DNA from: Streptomyces profundus
Lineage (GTDB): Bacteria; Actinomycetota; Actinomycetes; Streptomycetales; Streptomycetaceae
Direction: 5' to 3'
NCBI RefSeq assembly: GCF_020740535.1
Contig: NZ_CP082362.1
Span: 5,206,501 to 5,270,500 of the forward strand
DNA: 64,000 nucleotides
Below, one piece after another: positions 9,954 to 18,066 of the stretch. The translations under genes and the position numbers were made by a program. The notes beneath the pieces are model-generated. The model ran no database searches and had not been told where the DNA came from. It was given only the letters and a program-made list of their open reading frames with translations. Every line of letters begins with the position of its first letter. Position 1 is the stretch's first letter.

Positions 9954-10771
9954 TGCCCGCGCCCCGCACCCTGATCGCCAGCGACCTCGACCGCACCCTG
10001 ATCTACTCGGCCGGCGCCCTCGCCCTCACCGAGCCCGACCACACCGCGCCCCGGCTGCTCAGCGTGGAGACCTACCAGGGCCGGCCGCAGTCCTTCGTCA
10101 CCGAGACGGCGGCCACCCTGCTCGCCGCCCTCGCCGCCGACCCGCGCGCCGTCTTCGTGCCCACCACCACCCGCACCCGCAGGCAGTACCTCAGGGTGCG
10201 GCTGCCAGGCCCGCCGCCGCCCTACGCGATCTGCGCCAACGGCGGACACCTCCTGGTGGACGGCGAGACCGACGAGGGCTGGCACCGCTCCGTCCGCGAC
10301 CGGCTGGCCGCGGACTGCGCCACCCTGGACGAGATCACCGCGCGGGTGCGCCGCACCGCCGACCCGTCCTGGCTGCTCCGCGAGCGCACCGCCGAGGACC
10401 TCTTCGCCTACCTGGTGGTGGACCGGGAACGCCTCCCCGACGCCTGGCCCAAGACGCTCGCCGCCTGGGCCGAACCGCGCGGCTGGACCGTCTCCCTCCA
10501 GGGCCGCAAGCTCTACGTCGTGCCCGCGCCACTCACCAAGAGCGCCGCGGTCGCCGAGGTGGCCCGCCGCGCCGGAACGGCACGGACGCTCGCCGCCGGC
10601 GACTCCCTCCTCGACGCCGACCTGCTGCTCGCCGCCGACCTGGCCTGGCGGCCGGGCCACGGCGAACTGGCCACCGGCGGCTGGTCGGCCGACCATGTGG
10701 TGGAACTGCCCGACCGGGGCGTCGGCTGCGGCGAGACGATCCTTCGCGCGTTTCAGTCCTCGCTGCCCTGA
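9953..10771 (+). CDS. HAD-superfamily phosphatase of the Ter-associated operon
   Basis: A 272-residue HAD hydrolase of the Cof/sucrose-phosphatase kind. The nucleophile motif is SDLDRTLIYS, with the aspartates near residues 11 and 13. Motif II is in VPTTTRTRRQ, and the late motif LAAGDSLLDADLL supplies metal-binding aspartates. Its ATG overlaps the phosphoribosyltransferase stop (ATGA), so it is the third gene of a coupled operon and probably removes phosphate from the operon's product. The last 19 bp overlap the 3' end of the convergent DUF4383-type gene, in a tandemly repeated stretch. Confidence 0.88.
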   Translation: MPAPRTLIASDLDRTLIYSAGALALTEPDHTAPRLLSVETYQGRPQSFVTETAATLLAALAADPRAVFVPTTTRTRRQYLRVRLPGPPPPYAICANGGHLLVDGETDEGWHRSVRDRLAADCATLDEITARVRRTADPSWLLRERTAEDLFAYLVVDRERLPDAWPKTLAAWAEPRGWTVSLQGRKLYVVPAPLTKSAAVAEVARRAGTARTLAAGDSLLDADLLLAADLAWRPGHGELATGGWSADHVVELPDRGVGCGETILRAFQSSLP

Positions 10772-11544
10772 CGCGCGGCGCTGTCCTGACGCGCGGCGCC
10801 GTCCTGACGCCCGGCGCTGTCCTGACGCCCGGCCGAGACGCGCTCCCCGACGTCCTGCCTGACACCGCGCCGCCGAGCCCGCTCGTCGGCCTCGCGCAGC
10901 CGCCGGCGCTCCCGGTCGTCCCGCCGCCACGCCTCGCTCAGCTCGCCACGGCGCCGCGCGACCACGGCGTCCCTGCGCTCCTGGTTCCTGGCCATCGCCG
11001 GGTTCCTGGCCCGCCAGTACGGGTTGTCATGCGGCAGCCTGCCGCTCACCCGGCCGTACATCCCGATGGTCAGCAGCACCAGGCCCACGGCAAAGCTGAA
11101 GAACACATTGGGCAGCCGGAAGTTCAGCACATTGGCATCCGTGTTCAGCACCGCCAGATGCACAAAGCCGCTCAGCACAAAGACCGCGCCCAGCCCCAGA
11201 CAGAACGTGGAGGCGAGGTTTCCGCCCCGCAGCATCGCCACGCACAGCGCCAGGCCCACCACCACGGAGAGCCAGCTCAGCGCGCCGTTGGTGTTCATCT
11301 CCCAGACCTCGTTGTCACCGGTGGAGAACGCACCGATGCGCCGGGTGATGCCCAGCACGCCGAACACCGCCAGGCCAAGACCCATCAGGCCGGCGCCCAC
11401 GCGGTAGAAGTTGTTCAGCCGCCGGTCCGCCGGCCGCCGCCGATCCCAGTGGGCGGCGCTCAGCAGGCCGAGCGGCCCACCGTTCGGCAGCCGTGGCTCA
11501 CCCCGGGGATCCGTTCCGATCAGCGATGAAACCGATGACGCCAT
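10753..11544 (-). CDS. DUF4383-type membrane protein with repeat tail
   Basis: A 263-residue protein with four hydrophobic segments between about residues 50 and 175 (for example GLMGLGLAVFGVLGITRRIG), typical of DUF4383 integral membrane proteins of unknown role. The C-terminal 80 residues are cytosolic, Arg-rich and end in four copies of a six-residue repeat (GRQDSA / ARQDSA type), encoded by a tandem DNA repeat at 10770-10840. ATG at 11544 is chosen because GAGGAG lies six bases upstream (complement of 11551-11556). The tail overlaps the end of the convergent HAD gene. Confidence 0.8.
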   Translation of the reverse strand: MASSVSSLIGTDPRGEPRLPNGGPLGLLSAAHWDRRRPADRRLNNFYRVGAGLMGLGLAVFGVLGITRRIGAFSTGDNEVWEMNTNGALSWLSVVVGLALCVAMLRGGNLASTFCLGLGAVFVLSGFVHLAVLNTDANVLNFRLPNVFFSFAVGLVLLTIGMYGRVSGRLPHDNPYWRARNPAMARNQERRDAVVARRRGELSEAWRRDDRERRRLREADERARRRGVRQDVGERVSAGRQDSAGRQDGAARQDSAARQGSED

Positions 11545-11645
11545 GGCGACCTCCTCAGCACGCCTGGGGTACTGCGGGAACGTCCACCCCGCGTACCCGG
11601 CGCGCGCCGCGCCAACCACCCCTGGGCCCCGGCCCCAGACCCGGC

Positions 11646-12983
11646 TCAGCGACCGCTGCGGATCGCGTCCACCACCGCCCCGACGGACTCCCGCACCGCC
11701 TCCAGCTCGCCGAGGAAGTGCCAGTAGTCCGGATGCCGGCCGCCGGCCGCCAGCTCGGCGACCGCCCGCTCCAACCGCTCGACCGCCGCGTCCAACGGCC
11801 TCGCGTGCCGGGGGTCGGGCACCGTCCGCCCCTGCATCGCCAGCCGCTGCGCGTCCCGCACCACGAAACGGGTGCGCTCCACCTCGGCCCCCGAATCCTC
11901 GACCACCTCGTTCAGCCGCCGCAGCCGCTCACCCGCCCGGGACACCGCCTCGTCCGCCCCGCCCAACAGCTCCTGCGCCCTGGCCAGCCCCGCCGCCGCC
12001 GCGTCCAGGCGCTGCCCGGCGCGCTCCCGCCGCGCCTCGTCCAGCGCCCGACCCGCCCCGGCCACCGCCTCCGCCGTCTCCTCCGGCACCCGCTGGAGGT
12101 CCTGCCAGCAGTTCACGGCGAACCGGCGCCGCAGCTCGCTGAGCACCGGCGCCACCGTCCGCGCGCGGTTGCTGATCGCCTCCGCCCTGGTGCGCAGCGA
12201 CGTCAGCCGACGGTCGATCTCCGCCGCGCGCTCCGGCAGCCGCGCCGCCTCGGCCGAGATCGCCTCCGCCGCCCGCCGCACCCGCTCCGCGCGCCGCACG
12301 GTCGGCTGCACGCCGTGCTGCCCGGCGCCCTCGTTCAGCTTGCGCAGCTCGGGGCCCAGCTCGGCCAGCCGCGCGGCCAGGTCGTCCGCCCCCAGGCCGG
12401 CGCCGCGCGCCGTGTCCAGCGAACCCGTCGCGGCCAGCAGCGCCTGCTTCGCCTGGTCGACGGCCGGCGCCACCCGCGCCAACTGCGCCTGGGCCCGCTC
12501 CACCAGCGGGCCCAACGTGTCCTCGAACCGCGCCAGATCCGCCTTGACCCGCACCAGCTCTTCCGTGACCTGGCTCAACTCCCGCCGGGCACGGTGCGCT
12601 TGCCCCGAGTCCAGCTGCTCGGCCTCCAGATCGTGCGCGTCCAGCACGGCGATGTAGTCGTGGCTGACCCGGTCCACCCGCTCGCCCAGACTCGCGAACC
12701 GGCCGGTCGCCCGCCGGGCGTCCGGCGATGCGTCGGCGGCCGTGATGGTCTCCAGCGTGATCCGCAGATCCCGCTGCGCGGTGTCCAACTCGTAGAACGC
12801 GGTGGCCGCCGCGTCCTTGGCCTGCTGCGCCTGCGACCGCGCCTCCTCCGACCGGCCACGCCCCCAGCGGCGCGTCCCCCCACCGGTGAACGCCCCGGGC
12901 GCCGCCGCCACCGCGGCCACGGCCAGCGACAGCGGCACCAGCAGGGAAACACCGAGATCCCTCGCGAAACGGCCGGCTGCCAC
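11646..12983 (-). CDS. Membrane-anchored coiled-coil protein of unknown function
   Basis: A 445-residue protein with one N-terminal membrane helix (residues about 9-30, LGVSLLVPLSLAVAAVAAAP) followed by almost uninterrupted charged, Ala/Leu-rich heptads that predict long coiled coils (for example KADLARFEDTLGPLVERAQ). I recognise no enzyme motif. GTG at 12983 is used because AAGGAGAAGGA precedes it at an ideal distance; the longer in-frame ATG has none. It could be an envelope or cell-division scaffold, but that is only inferred from topology. The tRNA-Val gene follows on the other strand. Confidence 0.75.
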   Translation of the reverse strand: MAAGRFARDLGVSLLVPLSLAVAAVAAAPGAFTGGGTRRWGRGRSEEARSQAQQAKDAAATAFYELDTAQRDLRITLETITAADASPDARRATGRFASLGERVDRVSHDYIAVLDAHDLEAEQLDSGQAHRARRELSQVTEELVRVKADLARFEDTLGPLVERAQAQLARVAPAVDQAKQALLAATGSLDTARGAGLGADDLAARLAELGPELRKLNEGAGQHGVQPTVRRAERVRRAAEAISAEAARLPERAAEIDRRLTSLRTRAEAISNRARTVAPVLSELRRRFAVNCWQDLQRVPEETAEAVAGAGRALDEARRERAGQRLDAAAAGLARAQELLGGADEAVSRAGERLRRLNEVVEDSGAEVERTRFVVRDAQRLAMQGRTVPDPRHARPLDAAVERLERAVAELAAGGRHPDYWHFLGELEAVRESVGAVVDAIRSGR

Positions 12984-13126
12984 GTGTCCTTCTCCTTGGG
13001 TGGATGGGCCATGTGAGTCTGCCGTCCATTCTCCCATCAGCGCCCCGATCCGAAAGCGGCTGGTAGCCGCCCATCTCGATCACCTTCGTACCCAGGCCGT
13101 GTAGGCTGTGCCACCGGTCTGCCCCG

Positions 13127-13198
13127 GGGTGCATAGCTCAGCGGTAGAGCGCCGCCCTTACAAGGCGGATGTCGGCGGTTCGAACCCGTCTGCACCCA
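13127..13198 (+). tRNA. tRNA-Val (anticodon TAC)
   Basis: A 72-nt cloverleaf: acceptor GGGTGCA / TGCACCC, D-stem GCTC/GAGC, anticodon stem CCGCC/GGCGG with loop CTTACAA (anticodon TAC), T-arm GGCGG-TTCGAAC-CCGTC, discriminator A. CCA is not encoded. I saw no duplicated 3' end nearby, so it has not served as an integration site in this window. Confidence 0.95.
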
Positions 13199-13205
13199 CG
13201 AACGT

Positions 13206-13237
13206 GACCTGCGGCTCGCGGCCAAGAGCCGCGGGTC
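13206..13237 (+). terminator. Hairpin terminator after tRNA-Val
   Basis: A 12-bp stem GACCTGCGGCTC / GAGCCGCGGGTC (one G.U pair) with an 8-base loop lies 7 bp after the tRNA and is followed by GTCTTCGT. Confidence 0.75.
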
Positions 13238-13276
13238 GTCTTCGTGTTGGGGGCGCTGGTCGCGCAGACTGGGGGG

Positions 13277-13975
13277 ATGGGTGACGGTGTCCTCCCCGGA
13301 CGGTTCCGGTTGGCCGAGTTGGTCGCGGTGCGGCATGGCGAGAGCGTGTCCAATGTCGTCTTCGCCGAGGCCGCCCGGGAGGGGAGGGCCGACGAGCGCC
13401 TCGCCTATCGGGACGCGGCCGTCGAGTTGACGCCGCGCGGGGTGGCGCAGGCGGAGGCGCTGGGGGCGCGGCTCGCCGGCTGGCCGGCCCAGCGGCGGCC
13501 CGAGTGGGTGCTGTGTTCGCCGTACACGCGCGCCCGGCAGACGTGGGACGTCGTCGCGCGTGGCCTGGACGCGCCCCCGCCCGTGGTGGTGGACGAGCGG
13601 CTGCGGGACCGTGAGATGGGGGTGTTCGAGCTGCTCACGCCGCTGGCGATCGAGCGCCGCGCCCCCGAGGAGGCGGCCAGGCGGGCCAAGGTCGGGGAGT
13701 GGTTCTACCGTCCGCCGGGCGGTGAGTCCTTCGCCGATGTCACCCTGCGGGTGCGGGATCTGCTGCGGGAGGTGAGCGAGGCGGTGCCGGGGAGCCGGGT
13801 GCTGGTCGTCGCCCATGACGCGGTGGTGGTGGCGCTGGCCAGGGCGGTCGCCGGGCTGGGCGTCGAGCCCCGGCCGGAGGCCAGGCCGGTGCCCAACGCC
13901 TCGCTCACCCGCTGGACGGGCGACGGGACGCGGCTGCGGCTGGCCGAGTTCGGCGACGCCGCGCATCTGGCGTAG
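13277..13975 (+). CDS. Histidine phosphatase family protein
   Basis: A 232-residue phosphoglycerate-mutase-like phosphatase. The catalytic RHG motif is VAVRHGESVSN with His20 as the predicted phospho-acceptor. The later VLCSPYTRARQT and the second histidine in VVAHDAVV complete the active site. ATG at 13277 is preceded by a run of six G. Substrate cannot be told from sequence; such proteins act on sugar phosphates, phosphoproteins or cofactors. It stands alone between the tRNA-Val gene and the convergent CGNR gene. Confidence 0.87.
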   Translation: MGDGVLPGRFRLAELVAVRHGESVSNVVFAEAAREGRADERLAYRDAAVELTPRGVAQAEALGARLAGWPAQRRPEWVLCSPYTRARQTWDVVARGLDAPPPVVVDERLRDREMGVFELLTPLAIERRAPEEAARRAKVGEWFYRPPGGESFADVTLRVRDLLREVSEAVPGSRVLVVAHDAVVVALARAVAGLGVEPRPEARPVPNASLTRWTGDGTRLRLAEFGDAAHLA

Positions 13976-13985
13976 GCGCCCGGGG

Positions 13986-14531
13986 TCAGCGCCGGCCGCG
14001 GGCGTAGTGCCGGGCCGCCTTGGCGCGGTTGCCGCAGACGGCCATGGAGCACCAGCGCCTGCGGCGGTTCTGCGAGGTGTCGAAGAAGTGCAGCAGGCAT
14101 CCCTCGTTGGCGCAGGCCCTGATGCGGGTGGGGTCGACGCGCAGCAGGCGCAGGTAGTCGTCCGTCGCCAGCCAGGCGGGCAGCCACGCGGGGGAGTCGG
14201 TGCCGGCCCGCTCGGCCGGGCCCTCGGGCGTGAGGCTGCGGTGCAACTGGCCCCGCGCCAGCACCGCGTTGACGCGGGAGAGCGTGGCCGGGGTGGGGTC
14301 GGCCGGGGCGCGGACGGCGTCGGCGAGCGCGTCGCGGGCCTGGCGCACCGCGCCCAGCGTGGCCTCGTCGGCGGGGCAGCGCTCGTCGAGGCCGTTGGAA
14401 CGGAGCCAGACGGCGAGGCCGGCGACGTCGGTGAGCAGGTCCTCCGTCACGGCGGTGAGCCGCCAGCGGGTGTTCAGCAGGTCGAGCGAGAGCGGCTCGC
14501 CGATCAGGGGACGAGGGTCGTCTGCTGCCAT
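13986..14531 (-). CDS. CGNR zinc-finger protein (ABATE domain), probable regulator
   Basis: A 181-residue protein with an N-terminal ABATE-type domain (starts MAADDPRPLIGEPLSLDLLN) and a C-terminal CGNR zinc finger. The cysteines are in CANEGCLLHFF and WCSMAVCGNRAKAARHY. The family is regarded as stress-related DNA-binding regulators. ATG at 14531 has AAGGTGG upstream. It is divergent from the VOC gene across a spacer that holds three copies of a CTAACCT word, a plausible operator for this protein. Confidence 0.85.
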   Translation of the reverse strand: MAADDPRPLIGEPLSLDLLNTRWRLTAVTEDLLTDVAGLAVWLRSNGLDERCPADEATLGAVRQARDALADAVRAPADPTPATLSRVNAVLARGQLHRSLTPEGPAERAGTDSPAWLPAWLATDDYLRLLRVDPTRIRACANEGCLLHFFDTSQNRRRRWCSMAVCGNRAKAARHYARGRR

Positions 14532-14590
14532 GGCGCCCCACCTTAGCGCTCCACCGGACATCACCGGCCGCAACGGCCTTCACGGGCATA

Positions 14591-14663
14591 TCTAACCTCT
14601 ATGGCTTCTCACAGTGGTTGACCGGAGGCTTGTCTAACCTCTACTGTCCTCTGTGAAGGTTAG
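14591..14663. promoter_or_regulatory. Candidate operator: three CTAACCT words between CGNR and VOC genes
   Basis: The word TCTAACCTCTA occurs as an exact direct repeat at 14591-14601 and 14633-14643, 42 bp apart (about four helical turns). Its inverse AGGTTAG lies at 14657-14663. AT-richer DNA and a TTGACC hexamer at 14619 suggest promoters here. The pattern fits an operator for the divergent CGNR protein; that assignment is inferred. Confidence 0.5.
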
Positions 14664-14712
14664 GGAAATCCGCGAAGCCCCGGTGTCGACCGGGGTGTTG
14701 AGGGAGGCCGCG

Positions 14713-15156
14713 GTGTCGCTGCGCACAGGGCATGTCGGACTGAATGTCACCGATCTCGATCGTTCACTGCCCTTCTACTCCAGGGTCTTCGGTCTGGAAG
14801 TGGCCCAGGAGGGCCAGGACGGCGACCGACGTTGGGCGTTTCTGACCCGGGATGGCGCGTTGCTGGTCACGCTCTGGCAGCAGAGCGTGGAGGGCTTCGC
14901 CGCCGACCGATCGGGGCTGCACCACCTGTCGTTCCAGGCCGACTCGATCGAGGAGGTCAGGGCCCAGGAGGCCGTGCTGCGGGAGCTGGGCGTGGAGTTC
15001 GCCTACGACGGCGTGGTGCCGCACGGGGAGGGCGCCGCCTCGGGCGGGATCTTCTTCCACGACCCCGACGGCATCAGGCTGGAGATCTTCGCCCCCGCCG
15101 GCGCCGAATCGGCGACCGCCCCCGTCGCGGCGGCGCCCACCTGCGGGTTCTTCTAG
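14713..15156 (+). CDS. VOC (glyoxalase/dioxygenase-fold) family protein
   Basis: A 147-residue vicinal-oxygen-chelate protein. The beta-alpha-beta-beta-beta halves begin at GHVGLNVTDLDRSLPFYSRV and at GLHHLSFQADSIEEV; metal-ligand candidates are the His of GHVGL, the His of LHHLSF, and the Glu in IRLEIFAP. GTG at 14713 is preferred because AGGGAGG lies five bases upstream; an earlier in-frame GTG at 14653 has no ribosome-binding site and falls inside the putative operator. Substrate is unknown. Divergence from the CGNR regulator suggests it is the regulated gene. Confidence 0.83.
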   Translation: MSLRTGHVGLNVTDLDRSLPFYSRVFGLEVAQEGQDGDRRWAFLTRDGALLVTLWQQSVEGFAADRSGLHHLSFQADSIEEVRAQEAVLRELGVEFAYDGVVPHGEGAASGGIFFHDPDGIRLEIFAPAGAESATAPVAAAPTCGFF

Positions 15157-15180
15157 GCCCGGGGAGTCCACCGAAGCGGC

Positions 15181-15208
15181 GGCGGGGGCGGGGGCTCCCG
15201 CCCCCGCC
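15181..15208. terminator. GC hairpin terminator after VOC gene
   Basis: A 12-bp stem GGCGGGGGCGGG / CCCGCCCCCGCC with a 4-base loop lies 24 bp downstream of the VOC stop. Confidence 0.7.
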
Positions 15209-15258
15209 GGGACCGTTCACGGGATCGTGCCAGGAGACGTTGACGAGAGGCCCGCACC

Positions 15259-16149
15259 ATGACCGTCGGCTACCACCCGGGCGAGCGCGCCGTGCAGCGG
15301 CGGGCGAACGCCCTCGACCGCGCCGACCACGCCTGGCGCGCCATCCGCGACCGCGTGCCCCGGGTGGCGGCCGACTTCCTCGCCGAGCGCCGGATGCTGG
15401 TGCTCGGCGCCAGGGACGCCGAAGGGCGGGTCTGGGCCTCCCAACTGACCGGCCCTCCCGGCTTTGTGGCCACTCTCGACGAGACGACCGTGGCCGTGCG
15501 GGCCAGGCCGGCGCCGGACGATCCGCTGGCCGAGGCCCTCGCGGGCCCGGGCCCCGTGCCGCTCGGCACCCTGGCCATCGAACCGGCCACCCGCCGCCGG
15601 ATGCGGCTCAACGGTTCGGCCCGGCGGACCGACGCGGGGCTGCTGCTCCGGGTGGAGCAGGTGTACGCCAACTGTCCGCGCCATATCGCGCGCCGCGAGG
15701 TGACCCGGGAGCTGCCCGGCGGGCGCCCGCGCCCCGCACCGGCGCGCACGCCGGCGCTCACGCCCGCGCAGGAGCGGCTGATCGAGGCGGCCGACACCTT
15801 CTTCGTGGCCAGCTCCGACGCCGAGGGGGCCGTCGACGCCTCGCACCGGGGCGGCGCGCCCGGATTCCTCCGGGCCCTCGCCCCCGACCGGCTCTGCTGG
15901 CCCGACTACCGGGGCAACTCGATGTATATGACGCTGGGCAACCTCGAACGCCGGCCGGCCGCAGGACTGCTCGTCCCCGACTGGTCCCGCGGCACCCTGC
16001 TCCATCTGGTGGGCCGCGCCGAGGTCGACTGGTCCCCCGAGCGCGCCGCCGCCTTCGCCGGTGCCGAACGCGTCGTCGACTTCCACGTCGAGGAGGTGCT
16101 GGAGCGCCCGGCGGCCAGCGACCTCCGCTGGGCCCCGACCACGGGATAG
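15259..16149 (+). CDS. Pyridoxamine 5'-phosphate oxidase-fold flavoprotein
   Basis: A 296-residue protein of the PNPOx-like split-barrel family that includes two related halves (ADFLAERRMLVLGARDAEGR and ADTFFVASSDAEGAVDASHR). Family members bind FMN or F420 and are often linked to general redox functions. The conserved C-terminal half has RGNSMYMTLGNL and LVPDWSRGTLLHLVGRA. ATG at 15259 follows GAGAGG. No partner gene is obvious; the upstream VOC gene ends in a terminator, so it is likely transcribed alone. Confidence 0.82.
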   Translation: MTVGYHPGERAVQRRANALDRADHAWRAIRDRVPRVAADFLAERRMLVLGARDAEGRVWASQLTGPPGFVATLDETTVAVRARPAPDDPLAEALAGPGPVPLGTLAIEPATRRRMRLNGSARRTDAGLLLRVEQVYANCPRHIARREVTRELPGGRPRPAPARTPALTPAQERLIEAADTFFVASSDAEGAVDASHRGGAPGFLRALAPDRLCWPDYRGNSMYMTLGNLERRPAAGLLVPDWSRGTLLHLVGRAEVDWSPERAAAFAGAERVVDFHVEEVLERPAASDLRWAPTTG

Positions 16150-16275
16150 CGCCGAGTTGAGCGTCAACTCCCTTTGCCGGCCTGGAATATGCCCGTCCCG
16201 GCTGACGGCCAGTCGGGCACCGGCTACCCTGCGGGAATTGATCTTCGAACATATTCCCTGGAGTCGGAGGACCGT

Positions 16276-17106
16276 GTGGTGAGTGGAGTCGACGAAGGAG
16301 CCCCGTCGGAGGCGCTGGATCTGCGGACGGACCAACCGCACTCGGCGCGGATGTACGACTACCTCTTAGGCGGTAAGGACCACTACACGGTGGACGGGCA
16401 GGCCGCCGAGCAGGCGCTCTCCTCCTTCCCCCTCCTCCGCACCGCGGCCAGGGAGAACCGCGCCTTCCTCGGCCGCGCCGTCCGCTATCTGGTGCGGGAG
16501 GCCGGGATCCGCCAGTTCCTCGACCTGGGCTCAGGACTGCCGAGCGCCGAGAACGTCCACCAGGTCGCCCAGCGGGCCGACCCCACCGCGCGGGTGGTCT
16601 ATGTGGACAACGACCCGATCGTGCTGGTGCACGGCAGCGCGCTGCTGGCCAGGGACGCGAACACCGCCGTGATCCAGGGGGACATCCGGGAGACGGAGGC
16701 GGTGCTCGCCGACCCCGTGGTGCGGACCCTGCTCGACTTCGACCAGCCGCTCGGCATCCTGGCCGTCGCGGTGCTGCACTTCGTGGCGGACCACGAGAAC
16801 CCCGAGGGCATCGTGCGGACCCTGCGGGACAGCGTGGTGCCCGAGAGCCACTTCATCCTCTCGCACGCCACCGCTGACATCGCCCCGGAGGCCGCCATGG
16901 GCGTCCAGCGGGCCTACCGCGCCCAGGGCGTGCCGCTGACGCTGCGCGACAAGGAGCGGTTCACCGGCTTCTTCGAAGGTCTTGAGCTGATCGACCCGGG
17001 CGTCCTGGTGGTCTCCGACTGGCGCAACGACGAGGTGCCCGAGGCCGAGCGCCCCGATCCCGCTGACGTCTCCTGGTACGGCGGCATCGGCCGCCTCGCC
17101 GGCTGA
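16276..17106 (+). CDS. SAM-dependent methyltransferase (DUF574 type) with a TTA codon
   Basis: A 276-residue member of the large Streptomyces family of SAM methyltransferases once called DUF574. The hallmark RMYDYLLGGKDHYTVD is present, followed by the SAM motif FLDLGSGLPSAENVH and VVYVDNDPIVL. The start is one of two adjacent GTG codons (16276 or 16279), with GGAGG at 16266-16270. Codon 31 is TTA (16366-16368), so translation may depend on the bldA tRNA. Targets of this family are mostly unknown. It converges on the DedA gene over a long hairpin. Confidence 0.87.
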   Translation: MVSGVDEGAPSEALDLRTDQPHSARMYDYLLGGKDHYTVDGQAAEQALSSFPLLRTAARENRAFLGRAVRYLVREAGIRQFLDLGSGLPSAENVHQVAQRADPTARVVYVDNDPIVLVHGSALLARDANTAVIQGDIRETEAVLADPVVRTLLDFDQPLGILAVAVLHFVADHENPEGIVRTLRDSVVPESHFILSHATADIAPEAAMGVQRAYRAQGVPLTLRDKERFTGFFEGLELIDPGVLVVSDWRNDEVPEAERPDPADVSWYGGIGRLAG

Positions 17107-17117
17107 AGCCGCCTCCG

Positions 17118-17157
17118 CGCCGGCGCGTGCCCCTCCCGGAGGGGTGCGCGCCGGCGC
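17118..17157. terminator. Bidirectional hairpin terminator
   Basis: GCGCCGGCGCG...CCCCTCC pairs with GGAGGGG...CGCGCCGGCGC over about 20 bp with a short mismatch in the middle. It sits between the convergent methyltransferase and DedA genes. Confidence 0.7.
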
Positions 17158-17199
17158 ACACCGCCGGGAGGGGCGGCGGCGAACTCGGAAGGAAACGAT

Positions 17200-17859
17200 T
17201 CAGACGGCGGGCGCGGTCGGGGCCGGTGCCTCGGGGGTGCTGGCGGGCCGCAGGAATCGGGCGGCGACGACGCCGGCCCCGATCAGGGCGAGCACCGAGA
17301 GGCCGGCCCCCAGCCAGCTGGCGCCCAGCAGTTGGCCGCCGAGATAGCCGACACCCACGCTGTAGGCCGTCCACACCACGGCGGCCAGCGCGGACCACGG
17401 CAGGAAGTCCCGCGTGCGGCGGTGGGCGATCCCGGCGCCCAGGCTGACCACGGCGCGGCCGGCGGGCGCGAACCTGGCGAGCACCACCAGGGCACCGCCA
17501 CCGCGCACCACCACCGACTCCAACCGCTCCTGGGCCCGGCTCAGCCGGCGGGAGCGCGCGATCGCGGGACCGTACCGGCGCCCGCCCCGGCGCGCGAGCC
17601 GGTAGGCCATCATGTCGCCGACCACGGAAGCGGTGGTCGCGCAGACCACCAGCAGCGCCAGCTGCGGCAGCCGACCGTTCGGCATGGGGGGCCCTGGCAG
17701 CGAGGTGATCCCCGCCGCCGTGTCGGCGGCGATGGCCGCGGCCGTCACGACCAGGGCGCCGCTGGGCAGCAGTGGGAAGAAGACGTCGAGCATGATCGAC
17801 AGCACGACGGCAACGTAGATCCAGGGGGCGTACAACAGTATCCCCAAGGTCTCTTGCAA
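17200..17859 (-). CDS. DedA/VTT family membrane protein
   Basis: A 219-residue polytopic protein of the DedA family, now regarded as lipid-carrier flippases or scramblases in the cytoplasmic membrane. Typical features are the opening LLYAPWIYVAVVLSIMLDV, PLLPSGALVV, the GDMMAYRLARRGG region, and ARFAPAGRAVVSLGAG, which corresponds to the conserved arginine-containing R-x-x-P-x-x-R-x-x-x-x-x-x-x-G motif. TTG at 17859 is the start; GGGAGAGAAG precedes it and no ATG or GTG in frame lies near. The tail is Ala/Pro-rich. Confidence 0.85.
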   Translation of the reverse strand: MQETLGILLYAPWIYVAVVLSIMLDVFFPLLPSGALVVTAAAIAADTAAGITSLPGPPMPNGRLPQLALLVVCATTASVVGDMMAYRLARRGGRRYGPAIARSRRLSRAQERLESVVVRGGGALVVLARFAPAGRAVVSLGAGIAHRRTRDFLPWSALAAVVWTAYSVGVGYLGGQLLGASWLGAGLSVLALIGAGVVAARFLRPASTPEAPAPTAPAV

Positions 17860-18066
17860 CTTCTCTCCCCGATCCCCCGTGGCTTGGTACGCAGGTCCGG
17901 CACGCGAGGTGTGATGGGTGAGACGTCTCGCAGGGTGTGACGGTTCCGCCGTACAGCGTACGCCCGCGTCCTTCGGCAGGAGCACGCGGGTGCGTGTGTC
18001 CAGCATCTCATGGCGGGCCCCGGCAGGGTGAGGGTCTGGACATAGGCAACTCACCGGGAGCATGTC

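Noticed and set aside
11493..13016. 507-residue Arg/Pro-rich plus-strand ORF
   Set aside because: It is antisense to the coiled-coil gene and has no protein-like composition; similar shadows occur opposite most genes here.
13127..13198. tRNA-Val as an integration site
   Set aside because: I found no second copy of its 3' end and no integrase or foreign genes next to it.
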